Below, one piece after another: positions 21,426 through 33,028 of a DNA stretch of 64,000 nt. Numbering within the stretch: position 1 is the stretch's first letter; each line of letters opens with the position of its first letter. Below the pieces are notes generated by a model, which was not told the DNA's origin, did no database searches, and saw nothing but the letters and a program-made list of their open reading frames with translations. The position numbers and the translations under genes were made by a program. This DNA comes from Aldrovandia affinis. Lineage: Eukaryota; Chordata; Actinopteri; Notacanthiformes; Halosauridae. The stretch lies in the NCBI GenBank assembly GCA_029706075.1, contig JAINUG010000072.1, positions 3,041,367 to 3,105,366 on the forward strand, in the 5' to 3' direction.

Positions 21426-23630
21426 ATAATATACATGATATCATAATGAAATTTCAGAATCGCGTGGTTTGCAATTGAAGTAATAATTAGGACATTGCAC
21501 AAGAATGCATTCATTTGATCAAAAGTGATTTTGATCATACAGATTTATCTATCACATTTTGGGGGCAAATAATTGATGTTGAGAGCAGGTTATATTCCTG
21601 TTTTTGTGGTAAAATCTTTACCCAACACTGTCCACTGGTACTACTAGGAGTAGCAGATTTCCATATAGAGATTTTGAATATAATACCAGAAAAAAAACTA
21701 GATTGTAAGGATGCAAAATTACTGATATTTATCTCTCTCCCTCTCCCTCTCCCTCTCTTGTTCTCCCTTTCCCTCTCTCTCTGGCTGGCAGTGAACTCTA
21801 CACACAGTGCAGAATGGAGATTGGTCTTTCTTCGTCTTTCTTATCTTATTCGTTCTCTCTCAAAAGCGGTAGCAGTTGAGGCATGGCTCCCACAGTGCGG
21901 CCCACACAGTCCTCCAGGCAAGCCTATCAAGGGTGTAGTGTGGCAAACAGGATGTGGAGTCTTCAACATAAGCCTCTGACTGCTGGGGAAATCCACATAT
22001 CTCGTATACCCCAATTAAACGAACTTTCATTAAATAATTACATTTTTTATTTTAACTGATAATGTTAAGCTAACCATGCCAGCCACCTTCGGGTTAACAT
22101 GAAGTCAAAGTCAACCTGTCTGTTCAGTTGGGGATGGACACTTGTCAAGGACATTCATCTACAGTTTGTCATTACACATTATAAAGCCTAGTGGCAGTCA
22201 TGGCAAAAAATGTATTAACATAAAAAAGTGTGTCATTTCCGATAAATGAGAATTGAATTTGCAGATATAGTAGATAACATTTACATGCTGCCTAGAAGTT
22301 CAAAGTAATATAAGCATACATACTTCACATGATGCCAAAGCAATTCAAATCTCTCCCTCTAAACACTGGGTACCAGGGCTTGGATGTGTTTTGAAGTGAG
22401 ATTTATGGATTACGCACAGCCACATTACACAAACTATGAAATTCTCCTTAAGTGGAAGTGGAGCAGTCACAGTTCACCTGCTGATCTTATGAAGATCTTG
22501 TCCTTTTTGTGTGCTCAGTATCCATTGGAACAATGAAATATGTTTCACCTGATTAAGATTAATTGTAGTTATTAATAGGACATTTAATAAAATAAAGAGG
22601 TCATATTCATCCAAGAAATTTAGCAATGTGGCAATGTAATGAATACTAATATTATTTATATTAGTACATTTGTGTTATAGAACCAGGCCCATTGTAATTA
22701 TTCATTTAATCGTTGGACTATATTTACATACAAATTGTCCTTATTGTGCTACAGTGAGGAACATGGTCTGCAGGTGAACAGCATTTTATTGAAATGACAG
22801 TAATCTGATTTAAAGGTTTGGAGGTTGCCCACACGTAATTTATATTATCTTCAAGATGAATGAAATGCCAAAACTAATCTGGAGTACAATGGCAGACGGT
22901 GTCACAAAAGTCAGATTAATCTATTACTTTAACATTGGGCCACAGGCTTGTGAAATGCTTTGAAATCCTGATAACACAGTTTATTATGTAACTTTCATTA
23001 AAGTGAACACAGAGCCCATTTCAGAAAGTTTAGGCCACGGATTCACACTTTAGGGAGCAGATAAGAAAACCAATCTCGCTTTGAATGAATATCTTTCTAT
23101 TTGCAATAGTGAAGCGAACTTCATAGACATTAAAGTACAGCTGAGAAAAGTTCATATCTCCATGTATTATTTACATTTAAGATTCACAGTGAATGTCTTT
23201 TTGACTAATACATTATCCACAAATATTCTATAATTTGCTTAATTTAAATATGTCTTATTGCAGATTCTACAGGGTTCAAATCCCATTATGAACTGCCATA
23301 ACATCTCTTAGATGATATAAAACAGAAAGGACACAGAAGCATCTTTTTTTGTTTATAATGTTTATAATGTTGTACATAATTCTGTGTATAATTTATAATA
23401 TAATTATAGCTTTCAACAGTCCTGTTTTATTGCCTTTTGTTTTAAATGGTGTTTTTAGTGCTTGTACTGTTTTATGTGGCTTGCCTTTTATTGCTTTTAT
23501 TTAAGAGTTTTTAAAGCAGCAGCCATTTTATTTGTTTATATTTGCCAGCTAGTGACGGTTTTAACTCGGGTTGCAGTTTGGAGCATTTGGAGTCTTAAAT
23601 CATAACATATGAACAGTCTAGCTCGGAGTG
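21426..23630. other. mostly unique AT-rich sequence; CT tract at 21730-21785
   Basis: No repeat ends or coding domains were recognised. A (CTCCCT)-type tract occurs at 21730-21785. The frame at 21515-21979 crosses this tract and is unconvincing. 22690-23060 is non-repetitive, AT-rich and contains several TAAT/ATTA homeodomain-core motifs. It is a possible conserved noncoding element, but conservation cannot be seen from one genome. Confidence 0.4.
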
Positions 23631-23639
23631 GAACACTGA

Positions 23640-23990
23640 CATGAAGTGCAAAACTTGTGATATGTTTCTTGTTTCTTCCCTGCATTCCCTGACAATCTCC
23701 AACTGATAGACCGGATTATCGGTCTCCTCTCTAAACTAAAGGTACTGAACAAGCAATGGCTCTTGGACTTCTTCAAAGCTCTGACCCCACCATCTCCGGA
23801 TGCCATCACTCCATCCCTGACATTGACAGCTACCATCCCTGCCCACAATGTGAGTACTGTAGTAGTCATACATATCAGTTCGAATGACACTTCTGCCTGG
23901 TGGTCTGAGATTGTAAGAGAGGATTTTAAAATGCTTCTATCCTCATTGCGATTTCCTAATAAAAGGCTCATCATATCTTATTTACAGAAA
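23640..23990 (+). pseudogene. LINE-associated SGNH/esterase-like fragment (candidate)
   Basis: The frame running to 24020 reads STVVVIHISSNDTSAWWSEI, then VREDFKMLLSSLRFPNKRLI. The pattern VVVxI-S-ND followed by a helix and KRLIIS resembles the GTND block of SGNH-hydrolase (esterase) domains found in the upstream proteins of some L2/CR1 LINEs. Upstream NLIDRIIGLLSKLKVLN could be the preceding linker. It is cut off after PNKRLIISYL. The identification rests on one motif. Confidence 0.38.
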
Positions 23991-24052
23991 ATAAAATGTG
24001 AAATATTCTACAGAGGGTGAACACTTTTTATACCCACTGTACATGACAATGT
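23985..24052. repeat. Tc1-like terminus fragment
   Basis: GAACACTTTTTATACCCACT, followed by GTA, is the inverted form of the terminus at 56.4 kb (CAGTGGATATAAAAAGTATT). Only this one end is present. Confidence 0.5.
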
Positions 24053-24224
24053 ATTCATTAACTGCGCACCCTATTCATGTGTACACACACGGTGCCGTTT
24101 ACAAGTGCCATTTTCATAGTATCTACATATACACCCCTTTTTTTCATTTATTTATTTTAATCAATCCAACATTTGCTTCCTTTTTAATTTCTTGGTTTCT
24201 GTTGATTTTGTTATGTTTAATATT

Positions 24225-24766
24225 CAGTACCAGTCAAAAGTTTGAGTACACCTGCTGGAAACTATGTTTACCTTATAATTGACAATGTTTTACATCGTAT
24301 AAGTTTCTGTAATACTTGAAAAATACAAAAAACACATGTAATAAACAAAAGGAACATCAAAGCAATGATCAAGAAAATTGAATTGAAAACTGAATCTTGG
24401 ATTCCTCAAAATAGCCACCTTTTGTCTTGATAACAGCTTCACAAACACGGGCCATTTGGTCCATAAGTTTCAGCAGGAAATCACCCGACATGTCTTCCCA
24501 GTTCTCCTGCAGCAATTCCCAGAGACACTTGTGGGTTGCTTTGCTTTGTCTCTTCCATCCAGTTCATCCCATACAAGTTCTATGGGATTGAGGTTTAGAC
24601 ACTGGGCAGGCCAGGTCATTAGTTTGAGATGTCCTTCATGTTCCTTTTTCACCAGATAGTTGTTGCACAAGGTGTGTTTCTGGTCGTTATCTTGCTGAAG
24701 AATGAAGGAGTGCCCGATTAGCCGTAATCCAGATGGAAGCTGTACTCAAACTTTTGACTGGTACTG
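24225..24766 (-). mobile_element. internally deleted Tc1-like element with 25-bp inverted termini
   Basis: The left CAGTACCAGTCAAAAGTTTG and the right inverse copy bracket 542 bp. TA follows on the right (24767), while the left flank has mutated to TT. Inside, the minus strand keeps only the C-terminal third of a transposase. The N-terminal DNA-binding part and the first catalytic Asp were deleted. Confidence 0.9.
24360..24745 (-). pseudogene. Tc1-like transposase C-terminal remnant
   Basis: The minus strand reads GLRLIGHSFILQQDNDQKHT (with the second catalytic Asp), then LVKKEHEGHLKLMTWPAQ and LNLNPIELVWDELDGRDKAK (with the catalytic Glu). A stop and frame change follow after TCRVISC, before WPVFVKLLSRQKVAI. 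The DD34E spacing of Tc1 elements is preserved between these two motifs. The remnant starts directly at the element's right terminus, so it lacks any start. Confidence 0.88.
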
Positions 24767-25612
24767 TACTTTGTTAAACATTGTGTCTGTTTTGATGTTA
24801 TAGAAACATGGCAATATAGCCTAAATAGTCCATTCCAAGAACTCAAAAAATCCTTTACGCTTGTGTTTTTTCAATAGTTGCAGCTTTCATTTAAAAAATG
24901 TACGCATCTATATATCCATAATCCATAAGTGAATAATCAAATGAGACTGATTATAATTATTTAATTTTATGAGACTGATTAAATATAACCTGGTGTGATA
25001 AAACCACACCTGGCCCCTACAAATGCTATATTATTTATTCTTAACCAATTTGTGAACATTAACAATTCAACACCTGCAGCGTTGTCAAACACCAAAATAT
25101 AAAGTGCTAGAGAAAAGAACATAAGTGAAGGAAAATTAATGCACATTTCCTAGTTGGGAAAGGTTTTGAAGTTTTGAAGGTGCATTTTGTATTCATTCAT
25201 TATGACCAAAACTCTGGAGGGAATGTTTTAACTGAATTTATGTGTGAGAATTCTCATTACTTCATTGAATAATAGGTTAATTGGCTTGTAGAGTACATTA
25301 ATATGCCTGACTGTTAGCTCCTGATGGGCAGCAAGGTCAATCTCTCAGAAAAAAAACATCATTATACAAGTCATGGATCATCAGCAACTAAAACTGAAGA
25401 ATTAGTTCAGCTGGAAAGTAGATTTTGGTGTAGGCAGTGGTTAATTTTATCATCAAACAGCTCATTTTATTTTTTAGGGGACAAGCATCTGTTCACTTTC
25501 TGCTGGAATCTAATGACAACTTACAGTAGATGAGAGCATTCAAGCAATCGGAACTCTAATCTCACTGTGATCATTCACACATAAAATAATATTCATAAAT
25601 CAATTTGGGCCA
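24767..25612. other. AT-rich sequence, nothing recognised
   Basis: No gene or repeat ends seen. The frame at 25324-25533 has no features. Confidence 0.5.
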
Positions 25613-25614
25613 GG

Positions 25615-25765
25615 TAACACTTGGCATGAGGGGCACTGTATAAGGAATAAATAATACCTTCATAACAACTACATAGACATTTCATAATTATTATTATTAT
25701 ATAAGCACATCTTGTAAATTGCTCTGGATAAGGGTGTCTGCTAAATGCTTAAAATGTAAAATGCG
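25615..25765. repeat. inverted-repeat element fragment plus L2-type 3' tail
   Basis: GGTAACACTTGGCATGAGGG and ACATAGACATTTCATAA (25615-25690) resemble one end of a fish short DNA element, from memory. The adjacent ATTATTATTAT, then CTTGTAAATTGCTCTGGATA and TCTGCTAAATGCTTAAAATG, is nearly the reverse complement of the L2 tail at 52440-52497. Confidence 0.55.
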
Positions 25766-26202
25766 CCTTTGTTATATTCTGGTAAAGTAGTGATTCCGGT
25801 TTTACTCATGCAAGTTTGGCAGTGATCCAAAGAGATTTCATTGCTTTTATCCGACGACATTCCATAAATTAAATTAAATTATTTTCCTATTTTCATATAA
25901 ATAAAAGAGTTTCCAGCTGAAGTTTGTTGTTTGGTTTTCCGGGTTTGTTTGTTCAGAATGAAAAGTGTGCATGTCTCACTCTCATCTCTCCAGTGTCAAT
26001 GTCTGCCAACTACTTTTTTTTTTTTATTGCTATAAATCAGCCATCTTGGTAGTAGTGGAATTTAATACAAGTTGCCTGGTGACAATAACATGTATTGAAT
26101 ACAGGTAAGCAAAACAAATTCACATGGAAGTAATATAACATAATGTCAGATTACGAAGCAAGGATAACTCATGTTAGCGTGACAATTGGTATGAATGCAT
26201 CT
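25766..26202. other. AT-rich sequence, nothing recognised
   Basis: Contains a poly-T run near 26016-26027. No coding or repeat ends. Confidence 0.5.
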
Positions 26203-26218
26203 AAAAATCCCATCTAGG

Positions 26219-26555
26219 GCCTCCCGCGTGGCCCAGTGGTTACAACGTTCGACGCTGGCCACGGAGACCGGGGTTCAATTCCCCGTCTTGCCAGAGTCGG
26301 CTCTGGCCGGGAGCGCCACCAGGGGCAGTGATTGGCTGTCCACCCCAGGGAGGGGGCCCTGTAGTACTGTGTTAAGGTCGACACTTGGCGAGTGCCGTCT
26401 CGGAAGAGGCGTCAGGTCGCCTTCGTCACTACCGGTCGCAGGACTACGGCAGCGAAATCACATTACTGGGGGATTGACAGAAATAGTGGGTCTAATTGGC
26501 TACCAAATTGGGAGAAAAACAGGATAAAAATCAGAAACAAAAATTATAAATAAAT
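26219..26555 (+). repeat. tRNA-derived SINE with target-site duplications
   Basis: The tRNA-like head has an A box (GTGGCCCAGTGG) and a B box (GGTTCAATTCC) at tRNA spacing. A GC-rich body of about 220 bp follows, then a tail, GGCTACCAAATTGGGAGAAA and AT-rich sequence. Flanking copies of AAAATCCCATCTAGG (26204-26218) and an AAAATATCCTATCTAGG version (26557-26573) are target-site duplications, showing a complete retrotransposed copy. The open frame across it (26195-26527) is incidental. The tail resembles that of a widespread fish SINE group. Confidence 0.88.
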
Positions 26556-26574
26556 AAAAATATCCTATCTAGGA

Positions 26575-27480
26575 GTAGAATATGTGTATTGGGGGATAGC
26601 AAATATACCTCTGATATAACTATGATTCATTACTTTGGGCTTCTATTAGATTACCATGAGCAATAATATAAAAACTAGGCAGTGAAAAACTGAAAAACTG
26701 ACACTTTGGTCAGTTTGGCAATCTCCAAATCTAACTTTTGTAACTGTGTTTGTGAAAAGGAAAGTGGAACCAGGCTGAACTGAATACATAGTGTCTGACA
26801 GGACATTCGCGAACCACATGGTCGATAATTTACCAGAATAAAATACCTAGTCTTCTGAACTGTAAAGCATGGCACAGTTATGTATACAAATGAGGTTCTC
26901 AGCAGAATATAATAGCAGAGACTTATTTAATTGACGCATTGAACTTGCTGAGACAAAAAGAGACAAACAGGAAAGAACACATCTCTCTTTGTCTTCTGCT
27001 TTCAATAGCTATGTTTCCATTCACTTGTCGAATTAATTTCAATCGAACAACAAAGGTTGAAAAAATAATGTATGCAAATTTTGCCAGTGAAAATGCGTTT
27101 CCATTAAACCGGCTTTTGGCGAACAAAAACCTTAGAAAATCGGTTCTTCCATGATTATAGCGGAAACAGCTGATTAGAATATTGCCACATGAAACCTATA
27201 CACAACATCATCAATTATTTGGTACAAAAATGTTTCCAACACCACTGGTCCAACAACATATTTTATCAACAACAAAATTATCCCACCATGTCGAACGTAT
27301 AAAGGATGATATTGAGCAATGTTTAGCAATATTTGTTGTTGCCATGACTGTCGACAAAACTTTTTATACGATAAGACTTTATTCGCAAAAACAACACCTA
27401 ATGGAAACCAAGCTACTCATGGAAGTCCTAGAAGTGAAGGCATGCACCAGCTGTCACATCTCACATCTCACCCTTTACTT
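26575..27480. other. unassigned AT-rich sequence
   Basis: No recognised gene. Short frames at 26923-27126 and 26939-27154 overlap on opposite strands. The frame 27182-27565 runs through the CA repeat that follows. Confidence 0.45.
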
Positions 27481-27483
27481 GAT

Positions 27484-27484
<1 letters not shown>

Positions 27485-27515
<31 letters not shown>
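27485..27515. repeat. (CA)n microsatellite
   Basis: About 15 CA units, uninterrupted. Confidence 0.95.
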
Positions 27516-27516
<1 letters not shown>

Positions 27517-27557
27517 TCGAATTCAATACAGCAGTAATGTGCTAACTATGTGTTTAA

Positions 27558-28907
27558 CCCCCTGAGGTCGGCTGGATCGGCGCCGATCCAAGCAGCAATA
27601 CAAGTATATTACTATTTCTAACTTCGCGATATTTTATCATACACACGCGGCAAAAACATTGACAGAAACCTTAGAATCGCGACTTTCCGATTTGAGCACT
27701 GGCAAATCAAATGGGATTTTTAAAATTAGCTTAATTAGACCAAAAGTAAACCTTGCTTTTTACTCTGTTTTTTACCTTTTAGTAACGTCCCCTTCTATTG
27801 ACATGTTAACGAGGTGCTAATTTCGGGAGGTGCATCGGGCCATGTGTGAAAACGCCGCATAAACAACACAAACTGAAGAGGACAGTCTATGCTGATATTT
27901 ATTTTATTTCGCTTGTTTTCAAATACTCGTGAAAATATATATAAATTCCGCGTCTTGTGACTACATATTCCGCATGTCGCAATGTAACAAATTGCAATAG
28001 GCACAGAAAATACTTTTCAAACAGCCTAAAATGTTATAAAATATATCGTATGTCTGTGTTTACGCTTGCAATCTGCCAGCAACAGTATATTCACGGAGTA
28101 TATTTTCAAATACTCGTGAAAATATATGAATTCCGCCTTGTGACTACATATTCCGCATGTCGCAATGTAACAAATTGCAATAGGCACACAAAATACTTTT
28201 CAAACAGCGTAAAATGTTATAAAATATATCGTATGTGTCTGTGTTTACGCTTGCAATCTGCCAGCAACAGTCTATGCTATTGATTTTATTTCGCTTGTTT
28301 TTTTATTTTTTTACATCTTGTCTGTGTTTACGCTTGCAATCTGCCAGCAACAGTCTATGCTGATATTAATTTTATTTCGCTTGTTTTCAAATACTCGTGA
28401 AAATATAGCCTATGAATATCGCGTGTTGTGACGCCAAACATTCCGCGTGTTGCAACGTAACAAAGAGCCAAAATGAATATTCAGGTATTTAGCATTTAGC
28501 CTCCCACAGCCTGAAATAAATGTGACCAGTTCTGATAAAAACAGGTTTTTAGCTATTTAGATCTCAGATGTGCTAAACTATTTTCACACCCTTACATAAC
28601 CAAGACCTTGGTGAACAAACGCACATTGGCAAAACAATTCGTCACTATAGTTTAGTGTGTGCTTTCACATCTTTTGTGACAGCAGAAAAATTTACTATTT
28701 TTAACTTGTGTGTTTGTAGATCTATTTACAAGCTGCATATGATACTGACCAAACTATTGATGGCATACAAATGTAGCTGTGATTGTCCTTCAAATAAAAA
28801 TATCAAACACTTTGGAGTAAGTGTGTGTTAAATTGATGAAATTGAGATAAATATCAGACCATGCCAAAATCTAAAAACATTAAAAGCTTAGCACGGACCT
28901 CAGGGGG
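27558..28907. mobile_element. TTAA-target (piggyBac-like) non-autonomous element
   Basis: Inverted termini CCCCCTGAGGTC and GACCTCAGGGGG are each flanked by TTAA (27554-27557 and 28908-28911), the target duplication of piggyBac elements. The 1350-bp interior has no transposase and instead contains long tandem duplications (next entry). TTAA is also used by Kolobok elements, so piggyBac is likely but not certain. The perfect termini and target sites suggest an intact non-autonomous copy. Confidence 0.88.
27905..28450. repeat. tandem repeat array, about 186-bp unit, inside the TTAA element
   Basis: TTTTCAAATACTCGTGAAAA occurs at 27916, 28102 and 28384. TGTTTACGCTTGCAATCTGC occurs three times as well. 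The first two copies are near identical over about 186 bp, and the later ones are partial and rearranged. Most units contain an ATTCCGC motif near a CGCAATGTAACAAA-type motif. The array accounts for about 40 percent of the element. Confidence 0.85.
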
Positions 28908-28911
28908 TTAA

Positions 28912-30140
28912 AGACATTTGTTTATTTGCACTGTCTGAAAGTCACAGCATTGGTGGGAACTATATTGTTACTGCACATATTCAATGTTGTGTGTCCTTTA
29001 TTAGCTCTGACCAGTGCCCATACACAGCTGAGCACAGACGTCACAGGAGGCATGCACTTGCCTCTGATTTGCTTCTGTTATCCCACTCCCAAAATACAGT
29101 TCAGCTTGTGTCCTGTGCTCAGGCACTCACTGATGTACTCCTGAATTCTAGGCGTCATAATTTTATACATACAGAGTCTGTGCATTTGTAACTGTGACAC
29201 AGACATGCGGTGCACACCACAGTGTCTGGGCTCTCTTCACCCTTGAAATCCTGCCATCAGCACAACTATACATTTTTCCCTCATGTACATTTCCAAGTCA
29301 CAGAAAGCTGCTTTGTGTACCCTGAACGGAAGCTTTTCAGCCTTTCTGGCATTCAGCAGTTTGTTGAACTGTTGAGACAGCAGAGAAAACATGCAACACG
29401 TTCGCACGACAACCTCAGTATCTATACCACGGATCCAGCGTCGTGGGACTATATCAGTACAAGGAGTGTTGCCAGTAATCGCATGGCAAAGGGGAGTCTT
29501 GGAATATTTTTATCTTTTGTGCTTCTTTGTTTTATTTTTTAAACATAAAAAGTATTTTATCCATGTTTGGAACAGTAATATTAAATGCATTTCTCTTTAT
29601 ATGCATCTCTCAGGATTAACACTGTCGCTGCATTTGACATGGAAAAACACTGGAGGGTCCTTTTATCTGAGTAAAGAGGAAGCACCTGCAAGTACAGGCA
29701 GCTTAGGAATGAATCTCCATGTCTATCAGAGCACACTGTGTGAATAATCAACAGAAGAAAATAATGAGCCAGTTAAATACACCAAATCTGCGGCTGTTCT
29801 GTAAATATCATAAGCGCTGCACTTCAAATGGACAATTTCACACACTTAAAATGCTTGTGAATGCCTCATCACATTATTTCCATAATGACTCAGGAGGGGG
29901 GAAAAAAAGAGAATTGCATTATTTGTATGAAAGGATCAGGGAATGACAGAGGGGTAAATTGTGTTTAAGCTGTCGTGTTATTTTGTGTGAAAAGTGTGAA
30001 AAAACTTGACACAGGGCGGATTACAACCATGGGGGGTTGCACATGCTGGGACAGAATTGTGTCGTGTCATGTGTGAAACTTAATCAAAAAAAGTGTTGCG
30101 CCAGTCAATCCAAAATAAAACCAGCTTAAAGCAAGTTGCA
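28912..30140. other. unassigned sequence with several weak open frames
   Basis: Frames of 66-118 codons (28926-29144, 29210-29542, 29391-29747) have no recognised domain and no supporting splice or start features. There are no repeat ends. It may be unique host DNA. Confidence 0.45.
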
Positions 30141-30142
30141 TT

Positions 30143-30358
30143 ACAGACATTTGGCAGATGCTCTTGTCCGCAGCAACTTACACGGTTTACTTTTATTTAC
30201 ATAAATAAATGAAATACCTTTGCTCAGCTGGATATTTATTGAAGCAATTCAGGTAAAGTAGCATGTTCAAGGGTTCAACAGCAACTAATATCTGGGAATC
30301 GACCCTGCAACCTTTCAGTTAAAAGGCAAGCTCCCTAACCATTATACTACACTACCTA
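30143..30358 (-). repeat. tRNA-derived SINE (V-SINE-like), near complete
   Basis: On the minus strand the head has a perfect A-box fit (TAGTATAATGG) and a B box, GGTCGATTCC. A central region follows, and then a tail inverse to CAGACATTTGGCAGATGCTC, which resembles the L2 tail at 52.44 kb. It is the same family as the copies at 4.44 and 48.36 kb. Shared tails suggest it used L2 enzymes to copy itself. Confidence 0.78.
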
Positions 30359-30359
30359 C

Positions 30360-31150
30360 AAGTTCATCAAAGATATCTGTACCACGTGTACCAATACATG
30401 TTTTGAATGTTTAAGTAGAGGGTATGAATGTGCTATGAAGCTACTTTATCTGTTGCCTGTGTCTTCCTGCAAAGTAGGAAAGGTTGGATTTGATATACTT
30501 TAGGTATTTTATCGTCAGCTGCATAGACTGAATGGCAAGTTGTAGGAATGGCAAAATGTTTTGATTATTCGCAAAGGCATGGTAATAGGTTGGAGTAAAC
30601 AGGTTTGCATTCTTTCAAATAAAGCAGTGAGCCATCAGGTGTTACCTCAGAAAAAGACAGTGTTATATACATTCATTTATACATGAAAAGACCCATCTGT
30701 ACACCTGTTAGAGACAGGAGAATAAGTTTGAACCATTTTCCGAGCAGTTTGTATGCTCTTCGTACCATGGTAGAGACTGAAAAAAGAAAATGTATTTCTT
30801 TTAGTTTAAGGATTTACTGAAGTCAGTTGTAAAAATCATGTTTTTGCATGCATTGCAAGGACAAAAAAAAGACTGATGTTTTATTCACCCAGCAGATGCC
30901 ATTGTTTGTATTTTGTCAAGCTCTGTCAACTGGTGAATTATGGAGAACGTGCAATCAAATTGAAATTTCAAAAATGTATAATAAAACATGTGGAGTTTGT
31001 CAGTTGTCCCCTTTTCAATGTGACAGTCAATTCCTCTGGGGTTTGATTCAAATTTCAAGAAAAGGAATTAAGTGGCACTTCCTAACTCTGCAAACGCCTG
31101 TCAGTAAGCTGACTGGACCTCAGTGGACCGTCTACTTCTTCAGCATACAC
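30360..31150. other. unassigned AT-rich sequence
   Basis: No recognised gene or repeat end. The frame 30848-31168 is AT-rich read-through. Confidence 0.5.
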
Positions 31151-31480
31151 CCTACAAAAAAACGTTAAAAGTTAAAATATCAAAATTAAAATGCATTAAT
31201 ACATTAATGTACATTAAAATACATTAATAACCCATTAAAACATAAAACCTAAAACCTTCAAATATCAAATATCAAATTAAAATACATGCAAATCTCACAA
31301 TAAAAGATACAAAAGTGCAATAAAACAGTACAGGACAAGCAAGTCACAAGCAAAAACGGCAGTTAAGTCTCTCAATACCCAAACGCCTGCCTGAACAGGT
31401 GCGTTTTCAGCTGCCCCTTGAAACTGATCACTGAGGCCGAAGCTCTCAAGTCCGGGGGAGTGTGTTCCAGAGCCTTGGTG

Positions 31481-31873
31481 CTACCGCCCCAAAGCCCGGT
31501 CACCCTTTGTTTTGAGCCTGGTCCGAGGCTCCATCAGGAGACCCTGGTCGGACGACCTCAGCGACCGGCTGGATGAGTAGGGCAGGATAAGGTCGCACAA
31601 GTAACTGGGGGCTTGACCGTGGAGGGCTTTGTAAGCGAACACCAGTACCTTGTACTGGATCCTGAAATGCACAGGTAGCCAATGCAGGGAGGTAAGTATG
31701 GGTGTGATATGACAAGATTTTTTGGACCTGGTGAGCAAACGGGCAGCTGCATTTTGGACCAGTTGTAGCCAATCCACAGATGATTTGTTAAAACATGTGA
31801 ACAGTGAGTTACAATAATCAAGCCTGGATGATATAAATGCGTGAACAGACATTTCCAGCTCTGCATGTGACAC
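31481..31873 (-). pseudogene. L2 LINE C-terminal domain
   Basis: This 130-codon frame includes VHAFISSRLDYCNSLF, VQNAAARLLTRSKK, HWLPVHFRIQYKVLVFAYKA and RSLRSSDQGLL, the standard L2 C-terminal blocks. Coding similarity continues past the stop, in another frame, toward a SFKGQLKTHLFRQ-type end near 31385-31440. Confidence 0.88.
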
Positions 31874-32197
31874 AATGGACCTGAGTTTAGCAATATTCCT
31901 GAGGTGGAAAAAAAGCAGCTGCGGGTCAAGGATTTAACATGTTTGTCCAAATGCATGGATTGATCAAAGTTAACACCAAGGTTTCTAATATCAGAGCGGA
32001 CATTTCCTTTTAGGGACCCCATATGATTTGCGACCCTTGCGGCAACACTATCTGAGGCTATGATTAGAACTTCAGTCTTTGCCGCATTGAGCTGGAGGAA
32101 GTTACTCGCCAACCAGTCTTCAATGGCAGATAAACATTTGTGTAATATGTTGAGTTTCAGCATATCATCAGGTCTAAAAGAAAAATACAGCTGGATA

Positions 32198-33028
32198 TCA
32201 TCCGTAGCAGTGATATGACACACCCTTAAAGTTATTGATAATGAGGCCTAGGGGGAGCATGTATAGGGAAAAAAGAAGTGGAGCCAAAACAGAACCCTGT
32301 GGCACGCCACAGGGTAGGGGAGCGGAGTTGGACTTAAAAGGGCCAACGGCCACCGCAAAACTTCTCTCTCTGAGGTAGGAGGCGAACCAGTCTAGGGCGC
32401 TCCCAGAGACGCCCACCCACTCGCTAAGCCTATCTAACAGGATGCGGTGATCAACCGTGTCAAAAGCTGCACTAAGATCTAGCAGGACCAACACGGCACA
32501 TTTGCCTGAGTCTGCAGACATCAAAATATCATTGGAAACTCTAAGAAGAGCTGTTTCTGTGGAGTGGTTTTTACGAAAACCTGATTGGAATTTGTCTAAG
32601 ATATTCTGGTTATTCAGAAAAGTAGAGAGCTGGTTGGCGACAACTTTTTCTAAAACGTTTGAGACAAAGGGTAGCTTGGAGATGGGCCTGTAATTTTTTG
32701 GAAGGGAGGGGTCAAGGTTGGATTTTTTAAGGAGGGGCTGAACGACCGCCTGCTTAAAATATGATGGGACAGAGCCAGATTCAAGGGAGCTGTTTATAAT
32801 AGAGACCAAGCAAGGGCCGACAGAGCTGATAACTTCCTTTAGCATAGATGTTGGTAAAATATCTAACGGACTGGAGGAAGATTTCATGGAGCTCACTAAA
32901 TCGGTTAGGTCCTGCAGGGAGATACCAGAGAAACTACTCAGAGTTGCCTGCCTAGCTGGGCAGATGGGGAGGGGGAGGGGGGGGGTGATATTGGCCCTCA
33001 CCTCAGCAACCTTGTTCACAAAAAACAA
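32198..33028 (-). pseudogene. L2 LINE reverse-transcriptase core, frameshifted inside the YADD motif
   Basis: This 276-codon frame holds most of the palm: LKEVISSVGPCLVSIINSSL, NYRPISKLPFVSNVLEKVV, FQSGFRKNHSTETALL, motif A (LLDLSAAFDTVDHRIL) and motif B (CGVPQGSVLAPLLFSLYMLP). It ends at SYHCYG. The next residues, DDIQLYFSF, are in another frame, so about two bases were lost exactly where Y-A-D-D is expected. The following frame (31558-32223) continues with LQLNAAKTEVLII and IRNLGVNFD. The enzyme is dead although most other residues look well kept. Confidence 0.9.

Noticed and set aside
26195-26527. 110-codon frame
   Set aside because: It lies entirely over a tRNA-derived SINE with Pol III boxes and target duplications.
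27905-28450. CRISPR-like array
   Set aside because: The repeat unit is about 186 bp, in direct tandem without spacers, and lies inside a TTAA-flanked eukaryotic transposon.
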